Below are positions 54,067-64,000 of a stretch of DNA of 64,000 nucleotides, in pieces. Source of the DNA: Anoplopoma fimbria (lineage: Eukaryota; Chordata; Actinopteri; Perciformes; Anoplopomatidae). The notes below the pieces were generated by a model. The model had not been told where the DNA came from and ran no database searches. It saw nothing but the letters and a program-made list of their open reading frames with translations. Location of the stretch: assembly GCF_027596085.1 (NCBI RefSeq), contig NC_072458.1:15661256-15725255 (forward strand), given 5' to 3'. The first letter of the stretch is position 1. The number at the start of each line of letters is the position of its first letter. The translations under genes were made by a program, and so were the position numbers.

Positions 54067-55078
54067 TGTCACAGTTCTGCTCCATACTCTCCGGTCATTA
54101 GCTCACTCAGTTCACCTGCCAGCCACTTCCACCTCATCAGCTCAACCACAACTCACCTGCCCACACAGCTGCATCTGTTCAGTAATCAACTCAGTATATA
54201 AGCTCCAGTCACACACACACTCACTGCCAGATCGTTCTCTGCATTATGCATGACCTTCCCGCGCTTACCCTTGGACTGAGCTCCTGTTACCCACCTCGCC
54301 TGTCTTGGACTCTTCTGCCTCGTCTATGCCCCGGTAAACGTCTCAGCCTTCCGTCCCCGACCACGAGTTTTGCCTATGTTCCTCCTGTTCTTTTTCTGCC
54401 TGTTCCCGTGGCTGTTTGGCGTTTCCCTGGCTTGACTTCGCTGTGTGAGTCGACTCGTGGCTGGTTTCTTGCTGGTTGTACAATCTCCCTGTGCTGCAGA
54501 GTAAAGCTCATACTAACTATTGCTTGTGTGAGTCGCACTGCATTTGGGTCTTAAATACAAATACGATCTGGCCAGAGCCGGTGGTCCAAGTGGACATCTC
54601 GCCAGTTCCCGAGTAGGCGGTCCGGGCCGACGTCCTGCCAGTTCCCGAGTAGGTAGGCTGGGCCGACTCCCGCGCCACGTGTCTCGTCTGAGGTCCGGCC
54701 GACTCCCGCGCCACGTGTCATGTCTGCCCTCCGGCCTACTCCTATTTCCACTGGGCCGCAGCTTTCCCCTGCTCCTGTTCCCGCTGGGCCGCAGCTTTCC
54801 CTCGGACTGATCTCCCGTTACCGACCTTGTCTGTCCTGGACTGTTCTGCCTCTTCTCTGCCCCAATAAACGTCTCATCGTTTTGCCTCTGCTCATCCTGG
54901 TTTCTGTCTGCCTGTTCCCGTGGCTGCTTGGCGTTTCCCCGGCTTGACTTCGCTGTGTGAGTGCCTGGTTTCCTGCTGGTTGTACGATCTCCCTGTGCTT
55001 AAGAGTAAAGCTCATACTAACTATTCCTTGTGTGAGGGTCCAAATGCAGTACTCTGGACCCTAAATACACCCGTTACA
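54067..55078 (+). mobile_element. Gypsy-type LTR, complex, with internal duplication
   Basis: It starts TGTCACAGTTCTGC and ends ACCCGTTACA. The flanks TCTGC (54062-54066) and TCGGC (55079-55083) differ by one base, compatible with a decayed 5 bp duplication. A block of about 500 bp occurs twice: GGACTGAGCTCCTGTTACC with AGTAAAGCTCATACTAACTA at about 54272-54540, and its related copy at about 54803-55035. The middle (54560-54790) contains GCCAGTTCCCGAGTAGG and CCGACTCCCGCGCCACGTGT doublets. It may be two LTRs with most of the interior lost, or one LTR with expansions. Confidence 0.72.
54195..54236 (+). promoter_or_regulatory. LTR core promoter: TATA box and shared downstream block
   Basis: TATATAAG begins at 54195 and CACTCACTGCCAGATCGTT at 54218, 23 bp later. 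It is the clearest TATA box of the three LTRs sharing this layout. Confidence 0.65.
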
Positions 55079-56935
55079 TCGGCATTTTGAACCCATTAGC
55101 ATCACTTTGAGATGCACCAGGCTCTAGTCACCAACCATGATGTTTTTCGTAAACCTATCTAAGTGTTTTAGTTTGAATTCAGAACGTTAACCTTGTGCTC
55201 ACTGCGAGTGGAGCGTCATACTTTGAACGGCAGGGCTGCCCATTATATAGAAAGTGATCTGAGAAAGGGTCCTGACCAAGCGTTAATATGTGACGTGTTG
55301 TGATGAAAACTAGTTGAAATAACCGAAACACTGTATCCTTTAAAATGATCAGAAGACCATACAGTTAAATCAACACCGAAAATAGTTTAATCAAAAACTG
55401 AACCTTCATGAAGGGTGGTGGATTCATTGCAGGCCTATTGTATTCAACTGTATTAGTTTTAGCTTGGTGTAGATAATACACTGGCCATTTGGAGTCCATA
55501 CTCCAACTGGGATTTGTCATTAACTTTGTTCCATCAGTAATACCTACACAGAGTATGAAATTGCTGTTTTCTCTCCCAAACATCTAAGAATAGAGTGTTT
55601 GAAATCATAAGCCTTGACAAACAGCCACACATATGCAGGTGCTCCAAATCAGCCCATCTTTGTGTAGAATGGGTTTGGGCCAATTAAACATTTGTTTAGA
55701 CTTTACTCAACACTACCTGCTGCTTCCTGAGCTCTCAGGTGGGAGGAAATGAAAATACATTATTTAACCACATAGACACACAAACACAGGAAATTACTGT
55801 GACACTACTGACTGGATGCTGAGAACAATAGATACATAACAAAACCCTGGTCAGAGTTAAACAGGTGCAACTCATTATACAATGTGGAAAATACACATCT
55901 GGTTTTGCAACATCATAAAGTCAATCAATTCTGTCAAGCTTTGCAATTAACTAATAACTTCACATAACTATTGCGTCAATGTTCCTGGGAGGCCACCAAA
56001 CGGGCAGCTGATTTATTGTATCTCTGAGTGCGTCATTTAATTTCCCAGAGGGATTCGTAACGGATTGCTTTTTATTCATTCATGTCATGAGGGAAGCTCA
56101 TAAGACTAAATATTCAGATCTTTTTGTCAGGAATGGCAGGATCTGTTCAAAAATTCCATATGTTGCCCTAAATTTCATATTCAGCTCACACTCCTCTCCC
56201 TAAACAGTGAATGTGACATTACAAGGCATTAAAGTACTGCAGACCAAGCTTCAGATTTGTGGATTACAAGTGGGAATAGCTGTAGAAAATTACCAAATAC
56301 AACACAAGACATGTCCCAAACCCGTCTCATTTTGTCATGAGTAATATTATAAATAACAAAAACATATTATACGAGCACACTACCTAAAAGCAACAAACAA
56401 TCACTTGGTGAGGGTAGTGTGTAAGTATGTGTGTGCGTGTGTTCGTGCAGGAGGGGGAGGAGAGAAAAAAAAAGAGAGAAAGATGGTGGACGTAGTCACA
56501 TAAGCGATTACGCCATGCAAGACTTAACAATCGAGCGATTATTTAAAGAGGGATTGATACACACATTGGACGCTGCGCTTAACACACCACGAGGGTATGA
56601 ATGAGTGTAACGGTGATGTGTGTATACGTGTTTGTGGGTTAGTTAAGAAAGACAGGAAAAACATTCAAAGAAAGGCAAAGCAGATCCTCACGGCCGCAGT
56701 AAAGTACAGTCACACAGGAACCCGACTGGTGAACTCAGATTCAGCAGCAGTGGAACTGGTCTTTCAATTGATAAGATAAATTAATTCTGTGATTTTCCTA
56801 TCGGCAGGTTAAAGTGGGGGAGCACCGGGCAAATTATCCGTTTCTTCTTCAGGATCCAAATGTCCAGTGTTCGACCAGCGAGGAGGGGACTGCTACCTAG
56901 GTTATTTTCTCGGGCTACCAATGTTATTAATTCAA
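55079..56935. other. Intergenic DNA, no gene; mixed composition
   Basis: No transposon hallmark was recognised between 55100 and 56400. The 55600-56330 part is non-repetitive, balanced in composition and without frames, so it is a candidate for conserved non-coding DNA, untested. A GT-rich and then A/G-rich run follows at about 56420-56490. The frame at 56597-56779 has no known domain. Confidence 0.4.
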
Positions 56936-57155
56936 TTCAATTCAGTTTATTTTGTATAGCCCAGAATCACAAATTACAAATTTGCCTCAGAGGACTTTAC
57001 AATCTGTGCACATGCGACATCCTCTGTCCTTCCCTCACATCGGCACAGGAAAAACTCCCCTAAAAAAAACCTTTAACAGGGAGAAAAAAGGAAGAAACCT
57101 ATGGGAGAACGACAGAGGAGGGATCCTTCTCCCAGGATGGACAGAATGCAATTAT
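56936..57155 (-). mobile_element. Maui-type L2 LINE, 3' end only
   Basis: The plus strand reads (TTCAA)n, TTTATTTTGTATAGCCCAGA, TTTGCCTCAGAGGACTTTAC and GAAAAACTCCCCTAAAAAAA, the reverse complement of the last 220 bp of the 48-52.3 kb element. Strong 5' truncation is the usual result of LINE insertion. Short TTATTA wording on both sides may be a target duplication. Confidence 0.93.
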
Positions 57156-58380
57156 TATTATACCTCCTTTTAGCAGCGTGAGTCGCTATGGACAGCACAG
57201 TTTGAAGGTGCACGCTGATGTGTATAGTCCTGGTGCCGTCATGGCCGTGCCACAGAGACTCCCTGGGGCTCCTGTGGGGCAAGTCCAATGAGGCACCAGT
57301 GTTTTGGTTTAAACCAAATCTCACACTCAGGTGTGATTTTTAACACCTGATGGGACTTGGCGAGGTTTAAACCAGTTTAGGCTTTTCTTTTCACATGAAG
57401 GCCTCTCTCTTTGTTTCACCCGATTGGGAGGTCCCAAAACATAACTGACAAGTAGATGGCTCACGGCAAAGTATTACATTTATTTAATTTTGGCAAGTAT
57501 TTTAATGAAACCATTGACACGACAATTAATGTTTACAAATCACCAATTATTTGAGGGAGAGAGGGAGAGATACACACACCTACACACAGCTAGATGCAGC
57601 AGAGAGAGAGAGGAGGGAGAAAGAGAGATACTCTGCTGCAAGTTAAGGAATAAGCTACTTTCCGTTCCCAAATAAATTGTACCCAAATTACATTACATTC
57701 TGTTTGAAAATATGTGACATCCAAAAATCCACTGTAAACAATTATATCGCACCAAACCCCACATACCTGTGTTGAATCACATTTTTTTTAAATCTAACAT
57801 TATAACAACTACATTTAAACTGAGTGACAATGTGCACTTTGTTCATTGTGAACTTGCATGTGAAAACTGTCCAACAGTGTGATGCTACAGGCCTACCATC
57901 ATGGCCAGAGACCAGATTCAACACCCAGTGTGTTCCTGTCCTTGGTCTTAAAGCCCACAAGCACAGACAATCACATTCCAAGAGATTTGATGGGTCAAAG
58001 AGACATAACTGCTTTTTCGAGAACTCTGGGTGTCTGGTAGAGTAAAGCCCCTTGGTTTCAAAGAGCAATCACAGGATAGATCCACATAGGTGTCCTGCGC
58101 CATGGGGCGAGATGTGTTATTACATCCTCGGAATATGTATCCAGCTGTGCTGCTCTACATTTGTAACTTTAAAGCCTGTAGGTGTCAGGAAGTCACTTCA
58201 CCTCTTTGCTGCACCAGTGGCAGCATGCTTCAGCAACTCCTGCGCACAATTGAGCTTTGTCCCTCTGATTTTCTATATATTAGTGCTTTTTTTGTACTTT
58301 TGTTCTTCTAACAACTCTCTCAACTTGTTTGCACAATGGACACCAGATTCATCGGTTTTGCTTTGATCTTACATACTGTT
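57156..58380. other. Intergenic DNA with a GA microsatellite
   Basis: GAGGGAGAGAGGGAGAGA at 57553-57571 and AGAGAGAGAGAGGAGGGAGA at 57601-57630 form a GA-rich stretch. No frame has a known domain. Confidence 0.45.
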
Positions 58381-58645
58381 TTTTGCAATTTTCATAACCG
58401 TGTCCGGGGATCCAGCACGCAGCTATGGTCCCATTGTTTACACCAGGGATCAGCTGTTAGCGTTCCGTAACACGGCGGTGCTGCTACAGGACTAGAGACC
58501 CGAGGTTCCCCGCGAGCTGAGGAGGAAGAGACGGGGAAGCCGTGCTGGGGCAGAGCGTTGCGCCTGGATCACCACACAGCATCATCACGTCATGTGCAAC
58601 TACGCGGTTGTCGTAGGAGCACCACAAGTCCTCAATAATAACAAA
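58381..58645 (+). pseudogene. 5' fragment of a LINE ORF (Rex1-like)
   Basis: The plus strand reads VYTRDQLLAFRNTAVLLQD, a stop, then RPEVPRELRRKRRGSRAGA and a basic tail. This is the usual N-terminal wording ahead of the endonuclease in several fish LINE families. The endonuclease itself is missing. The minus frame at 58484-58720 is incidental. Confidence 0.6.
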
Positions 58646-58860
58646 TAAAAGAGAAACAAATGTCGTAACAACTAAGGAAAATAAAAATAAAAAATTCTCT
58701 TTTTCCTTTACCTCTAGCAATCACAGATAACACACATTTGTTACAATTAGGAAGGAAAAAAACACATTTTATTAATTGGGGAATAAATGAATCAAAGAAA
58801 TGATGTGTATCTGATCAATCTAAAATTTGACCTCTAACAAGAAGTTTGGAATTTAAGAAT

Positions 58861-59160
58861 GGGGGGCGGCTGTGGTGTAGTGGAGAGCAAGGTAGTTCTC
58901 CATTCAGAGGATCGGTGGTTCGATACCCGGCTTCGGCAGTCGATGTGTCCTTGGGCAAGACACTTAACCCCAAGTTGCTCCCGAAGGCTTGCCATCGGTG
59001 TGGACTGGATGTTGCATGAATGTTAGTTAGAGTCTGATGGTGGCACCTTGCATGGTAGCCCTGTCATCAGTGTGTGAATGGGTGAATGATATGTAATATA
59101 CTACTGATTGTAAGTCGCTTTGGATAAAAGCGTCTGCTAAATGACTGTAATGTAATGTAA
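58861..59160 (+). mobile_element. tRNA-derived SINE with L2 tail
   Basis: The head GGGGGGCGGCTGTGGTGTAG, box A GTGGTGTAGTGGAGAGC and box B GGTTCGATACC sit in the first 75 bp, followed by the body with GTGTCCTTGGGCAAGACACT. From about 59109 the tail is TTGTAAGTCGCTTTGGATAA then AAGCGTCTGCTAAATGACTG and (TAATG)n, matching the 3' end of the L2 copies at 29.2 and 37.0 kb. TAAGAAT lies at 58854-58860 and 59158-59164, a probable 7 bp target duplication. The head and body match the SINE at 4.96 kb. Confidence 0.93.
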
Positions 59161-59164
59161 GAAT

Positions 59165-60247
59165 CAGATGGAAGGTAATAATTCATAATAACTAAAAACA
59201 AGGGGTGAAGTTCATTCCAAACTAAATTCACTATTACTATCACTACTAACACCAACATTTGTCACAAACAAAACATCAAATGACACTAGAAAATGCATTT
59301 CCTTCAGAAAATGCATTGGAAAGCTGAAATCAATCATAAAGCATTGCTGACTCACAGGTACATAGGCTTTAAATGGAGTTAAAGCTGAGTCGCACCTCTC
59401 AAACTACGACTGATAACTCCCAAAACCGGAGTTCCTACTTCCCTAAATACCAAACCATGAGAGGCAGAACGACTTGATGAACAAGAATATGTAAAATTGT
59501 GTCTGTAGTGTTAAAATGTGGCTGTAGTGGCAATCTAGAAATGGGGTACGGTTTACTGTGCAAGATCTTTTTGGAGTCTGAATTAACATGGGTCTCTATG
59601 GAGTAGATAGCTGGACTTTCAGGCTGCTGTGACCAAATGTGTAAGTCTGTTGGATTCCACAGTGTTATGGGTGTGACTAGGACAACTTTATCTACATTTT
59701 GACCCCAAAAAATTATGTTTTTCTGAAGCTTCTCTCACTCTAGCGATGACATGACGCACTCTAAGCTACACAATACACACCCATTATAAACTCAGAAAAG
59801 GTCTGAAAAAGGTATAAAACAAAAGTGTGATTATTCAACATTTTTTTGAACATTTTAGAGTTTAAATGGTGTCTCTAACTGAAGGTATGGGGAAACAGAA
59901 AGCTTTCAAAGTTGAGGGAGTTTGAGAGGATTTGAGGATTTTCAAAGAAACACGTCACAGCAGGTATATGCTCGCAACACAAACATTTTTGAATGATTAT
60001 TCGTTTGAAAATAGTCACTGAATTATCAAGAAATGAATTTCACCGCAGATTTTTGTGTTAATGGACTGTAATCTCTTGTTTTTTAACTTTACTTCGACAT
60101 GGCTGAATAATAATGAGCGGTGAAGACGCATAAGGAAATTAAAAGATAATGGAAAGAATAAACCTGTTTCTCTACATTTGAAGACTGTTGGATAGATTAA
60201 AGAAATAACAATTTTTGAATGTTTTGGAAGTTTATCTTTGAATAAAA
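59165..60247. other. Presumed LTR/leader region of the BEL/Pao element
   Basis: No gene frame occurs. As the BEL/Pao gag starts at 60248, its 5' LTR and leader should lie here, but I could not set LTR ends or a primer-binding site. AT-rich runs and AATAAAC near 60160 are compatible with an LTR. Confidence 0.3.
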
Positions 60248-60899
60248 ATGACAAGTTCGGACAAAGCAGAAAATACTCCCTTTAAAGACATGAATGAAGC
60301 AGCTGCGCGTCTGCGCTCATCCAGAGCAGGAAAAAAATTCACATTTAACATGGAGAATGAACATTGTGAACAGTTTAATGACTGATAAAGACTATCTTGA
60401 TGAAGTTAAAGGAAACATGATTAAGTTTAATGAACTAGAGAATTTTAAAGGTTTGCATGCGTCCTACAGTGAACTGTTGGATGAGGACGCACAAAGGGAA
60501 GACAGTGGAAAATGGTATCAGCCTAGATGTGAACATATCGTAGCTTTTCTTGCCAATGTAACAAAATGGATTAAAGCCATGGAACATCCCAGTTCCTTCA
60601 ACTTAGCTGAGTTCACCTCTTCTGTCACTCAAGCCAGAGAATTACCATATGAGGAGAGTGAGATCTCATACGCAAACGGTGGTTTGAATGTCGCAGAAAT
60701 GCAATCAGTCAAGTCCGACTCTTCATCCTCATCCTTACGCATAAGTGCAGAGGCAGAGAGAGCAGCTTTAATGGCCAAAGCTGCAAAGTTGCAGGAAAAG
60801 AATGCCATTGAAGAGAAGGAACAAATGCTAAGAAAAAGAAGAGAAACATTTGAACTACATACTGAAATAGCAGCTACTACTGCCAAAATAATAATCTAA
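60248..60899 (+). pseudogene. BEL/Pao gag
   Basis: The likely start is the ATG at 60248 (MTSSDKAENTPFKDMNEAAA), whose frame meets a stop near 60385. The main frame continues one step over as 60294-60899. It shows KWYQPRCEHIVAFLANVTKW and the C-terminal coiled coil with AEAERAALMAKAAKLQEKNA and QMLRKRRETFELHTEIAATT, a strong signature of fish BEL/Pao gag. It encodes the structural protein that assembles intracellular particles. The first frame change prevents normal expression. Confidence 0.88.
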
Positions 60900-61002
60900 A
60901 AGAGGCTGAAATGTCAACACTTGACATGATGAGCTGCGGGAAGAGCGCAATCACAGAGTCAGAATTTTAGACCTTATATGTTTTATTGAAAAACAAGCTC
61001 GA

Positions 61003-61278
61003 ATGGCAGCGGACCCACTCTTTAGTGACCTTCAAGATCAGTCAGGCAGCAGAGGAAAGCCTAGATCCTCTGTCAAGTCACAGGTCTCAAAGTTGTCTGG
61101 CAGTAGTTTTGCCACAAGTGTTGCTATTGCCCAAAAAGAAAAGGAGCCTGAACCCTTTTGCCCCCTTTGTAGCTGTAAACATGCATTGGATTTGTGTAAA
61201 CAATTTTTAAAGAAAACACATCGAAACAAGCTCAGCCTTTTAAAGGCCAAGGGCATATGCTTTGGCTGCAAAAGGTAG
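61003..61278 (+). pseudogene. BEL/Pao zinc-knuckle region
   Basis: CPLCSCKHALDLCKQFLKK and AKGICFGCKR carry the irregular Cys/His series found between gag and protease in BEL/Pao polyproteins. Right after CFGCKR the sequence jumps to the protease, losing an expected spacer. Confidence 0.8.
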
Positions 61279-61552
61279 CCAGATCTTACAAGTGTATGCT
61301 CTCCTGGATCCTGGGTCCACCGCTACCTTCTGCTCCGAGACGCTCATGTCTCAGGTCAATCTGAAAGGTAGAAAGACACACATCCTACTACGCACAATGA
61401 ATCAGAAAGAACTAGTTCCGACTCATGTTGTATCTGGAATTGAATTTTCAGCACTGGACAGCGACAACTTCTTACCTCTTCCTGAAGTCTTCACTCAGAG
61501 AGAAATGCCGGTTACAACAAACAACATTCTTAGGCAAAATGGGCGTATCTAA
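61262..61552 (+). pseudogene. BEL/Pao aspartic protease
   Basis: QVYALLDPGSTATFCSETLM gives the active site, with DPGS in place of the standard DTG/DSG, a variant I recall for fish BEL/Pao members. NFLPLPEVFTQREMPVTTNN follows. The frame stops at 61550-61552, close to the reverse transcriptase frame. Confidence 0.82.
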
Positions 61553-61584
61553 AAACAGTCAAACTTCCCAGTATCAGTGCTAAG

Positions 61585-62403
61585 GTGGAGTTGTTGATTG
61601 GAACAAATGCCCCAAAACTATTGGAACCATGGGAGGTTATAAATAGCCAAGACAAGGGCCCATATGCGGTAAGAACCCTATTGGAGTGGGTTATAAACGG
61701 GCCACTTAGAAGTGGTGGTGATGGCAGTTCAGTGAACGTAACTGTGAATAGGATATCAGTCGCAAGTCTGGAGGAGCTTCTGATCTCACAGTACAATCAA
61801 GATTTTAATGAAGTAGCATCTGAGGAAAAGACTGAGATGTCTGTCGAAGACAAAAGGTTTTTGGAAATAGCCAGTGAGGCTTTCCTACAAGATGGACATT
61901 ACAGTCTGAAGCTACCTTTCAGGAATGCCAATGTCAGCCTGCCTAATAACCACCAACTTGCAGAGCAGCGCCTGCAAAACTTAAAAAGGAAAATGAACAA
62001 AGACCAGCAGTACAAGCAGGAATATGTTGCATTCCTGAATTATATTTTTGAGAACAATTATGCAGAGGAGGTTCCTCAGGAAGAACTGTTACAGCCACCA
62101 GGAAAGGTTTGGTACATACCACACCATGGGGTGTACCACCCCAAGAAGAGAAAACTTAGAGTGGTTTTTGACTGTGCAGCCTCTTACCAAGGCGTATCCC
62201 TCAATACAAAGCTACTGCAGGGTCCTGATCTGGCTAACTCTCTTGTAGGAGTCATTTTGAGATTCCGCAAGGAGCCCATTGGAATTATGGCCGACATTAA
62301 GTCAATGTTCCATCAGGTTAGAGTAAAGAAATCTGATGTGAACGCTTCTTGTGGTGGCCACAAGGTGATACCAGTCACCCCCCCAAAGAATACCGCATGT
62401 TAG
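61585..62403 (+). pseudogene. BEL/Pao reverse transcriptase, N-terminal part
   Basis: Starts with LLIGTNAPKLLEPWEVINSQ and PYAVRTLLEWVINGPL, the conserved entry. Then come RFLEIASEAFLQDGHYSLKL, VWYIPHHGVYHPKKRKLRVV, FDCAASYQGVSLN, LLQGPDLANSLVGVILRF and IMADIKSMFHQVRV, with the first catalytic Asp. Register is lost by a small indel near 62345. Confidence 0.92.
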
Positions 62404-63857
62404 TGCACATATTTGGCGCTGTGTCCTCCCCAAGCTGTGCAAACTTTGCATTACAGAAAACAGCAGAAGACAATGAAAGTTTGTTTCCCCCTCATGTAGC
62501 TGAAACAGTCCGACACAACTTTTATGTTGATGACTGTGTAAAATATGTGGCTAAAGAATCTGAAGCCATCCTCCTAGTAAACGACCTCACTGCATTATGC
62601 AACAAAGGTGGGTTTCAGCTCACTCAGTGGGTAAGCAACAGCCGGGCAGTTCTAGCCTCCATTTCCCATGAACAAAGGGCAAAGGAAATAAGAACGTTAG
62701 ATCTCGACAAAGACAGCCTCCCCATTGAAAGAGCACTGGGACTTCAGTGGTGTGTGGACTCTGACCATTTCCAGTTTAACATACATCTCAGCCAGAAGCC
62801 ACATACCCGAAGAGGCATACTTTCTGTCGTAAGCTCAATCTTTGATCCACTTGGCTTCCTAGCTCCTCTCATTCTCCCAGCTAAGCAGTTGCTACAGGAA
62901 CTCTGCCAGAAAGGCTTTGGATGGGACAAACCTTTGCCCCAGGCTATACTGGATCATTGGAGTGACTGGTTAAACAGTCTAGAAACGATTAAAAGCTTAA
63001 TTGTTGCACGTTGTATGAAACCTAAGTCCTATGGAACACCAAAACGTGCCCAACTGCATCACTTTGCTGATGCCAGTGAAAGTGGCTATGGCTCAGTGTG
63101 CTACATTCGGAAGGTTAACTTTCAGGATGTGGTGCATGCTACTTTTGTCCTAGGAAAGTCCAGAGTCCTTCCTTTAAAGAACATTACAATACCACGACTG
63201 GAGCTGGCGGCTGTAGCACTGTTGGTGAAGGTGGACAAAATGCTGAGGAAAGAATTACACCTTGACTTAGAACCCTCTGTGTTCTGGACTGATAGCCAGA
63301 CAGTGCTAAAGTACATTGGAAATGACCACACTAGGTTCAAGACCTTTGTAGCCAACAGAGTTTCATTGATTCGTGACAACACAGACCGGTCTCAATGGAG
63401 ATATGTGAGTAGCAAAGACAATCCTGCTGATGATGCCTCGAGAAGACTGAGTGCAGTTAAATTCATGCAGCAAAGGAGATGGATACATGCCCCTGAGTTT
63501 CTATGGAAGCAAGAGGAAAGTTGGCCTGTGGAGGAAGCAATGGGCTCCAAGTCAGTGTTAAAAGATGATCCAGATGTCAGGAAAAACACTGCGGTATACT
63601 CCACAGTGGTGAAGAGCATCGAAACTCCCACAGACCAGCTTATTTCATTCTTTTCAGATTGGATAAGGCTACTTAAAGCAGTTGCATGGTATCTCAAACT
63701 AAAGAATGTGTTGATGTTGGTCACTAAAAAGCAAAAGGAGCTTTCTTTAGGTCACATGGAGACCCACTCATACAACCAAAAGGTGAGAACTGAACTCTGC
63801 TCTTTCAGACCAAACTTAGTGGACAGCTCCTCACAGTGGATGACCTCTCACAGGTAG
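62349..63857 (+). pseudogene. BEL/Pao reverse transcriptase C-terminal part, RNase H and integrase start
   Basis: 502 residues: WWPQGDTSHPPKEYRMLVHI, FGAVSSPSCANFAL, active site FYVDDCVKYV (residues 58-67, at about 62520), GGFQLTQWVSNSRAVL and GILSVVSSIFDPLGFLAPLI. RNase H starts with HHFADASESGYGSVCYI and continues with PRLELAAVALLVKV, FWTDSQTVLKYI and YVSSKDNPADDASR, showing its acidic residues. Near 63785 the frame is lost; the integrase entry (TYVQRQSFPDE, then LDGEIIRVGG at the edge) reads in another frame. Confidence 0.93.
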
Positions 63858-64000
63858 AAAGATCAGTCATCACCTATGTCCAGAGACAATCATTCCCAGA
63901 CGAAATGGCAACACTGGAAACAAGCCCATCTAGAGTGCAAAAACAGTAAGATCTGTAGGCTCGATCCTATGCTAGATGGGGAAATCATAAGAGTAGGCGG

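Larger units (their letters stand above)
60248..64000 (+). mobile_element. BEL/Pao LTR retrotransposon, cut by the window edge
   Basis: In order: gag, zinc knuckle, protease, reverse transcriptase, RNase H, and the N-terminal part of integrase, in the BEL/Pao arrangement. The reading is interrupted by a few frame changes and one deletion. The window ends inside the integrase zinc-binding region (LDGEIIRVGG). The 3' LTR should be to the right. Confidence 0.93.

Noticed and set aside
1..64000. Defence, secondary-metabolite or other gene-cluster system
   Set aside because: Apart from tmem200b all recognisable coding sequence belongs to transposable elements; no set of co-oriented unknown genes is present.

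Overview
This 64 kb window reads as a teleost (ray-finned fish) nuclear genome, most likely a percomorph. The basis is a fish-type TMEM200B gene and many repeat families typical of teleosts: Rex1- and Rex3-like LINEs, L2 LINEs with the GTCGCTTTGGATAAAAGCG tail, Tc1 elements with about 200 bp inverted repeats, Ty3/Gypsy, BEL/Pao and DIRS-type elements, and tRNA-derived SINEs. Only one host protein gene is supported, tmem200b at the left end. Nothing prokaryotic, and no CRISPR array, rRNA or functional tRNA gene, was seen. All calls come from reading the sequence and recalling family hallmarks; no search was run.

Layout. 0.2-1.4 kb: a roughly 40 bp minisatellite containing a 764 bp higher-order duplication, just upstream of the tmem200b coding exon (1948-3186). 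5-7 kb: a tRNA-SINE, a 1.0 kb two-ended non-autonomous DNA transposon and a second SINE. 10.03-13.38 kb: a Tc1 element split by a hAT element, with the target duplications of both still readable. 14.1-17 kb: a Rex3 (RTE) fragment and a deleted Tc1-like element. 17.8-25.4 kb: LINE fragments, a 348 bp hAT MITE, a decayed Gypsy element, and a Rex1-like LINE interrupted by a SINE with a 15 bp duplication. 27.7-37 kb: a twin-primed L2 insertion, a long antisense L2 with tandem 280 bp units at its 5' side, a DIRS tyrosine-recombinase fragment, a solo LTR and a second L2 end. 38.3-39.6 kb: a second two-ended DNA element. 42.65-45.94 kb: the best-preserved LINE, with endonuclease and reverse transcriptase open apart from one frame change at an A8 run. 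48.1-52.3 kb: a Maui-type L2 with an SGNH-hydrolase ORF1. 52.97-54.0 kb: a pogo/Tigger-like element keeping only its DNA-binding half. 54.1-55.1 kb: a complex LTR. 56.9-59.2 kb: L2 end, LINE 5' fragment and SINE. 60.2-64.0 kb: a BEL/Pao retrotransposon running off the right edge.

The transposons interact as parasites rather than as a pathway. SINEs carry the 3' tails of LINEs present here (L2 and Rex3), one SINE head occurs with two different tails, and insertions are nested, giving relative ages. I found no convincing undescribed system. The most useful leads are the SINE tail swap, the tandem 5' units of the L2, the fixed-spacing core promoter shared by three LTRs, the nearly open LINE, and the DNA-binding-only pogo ORF.
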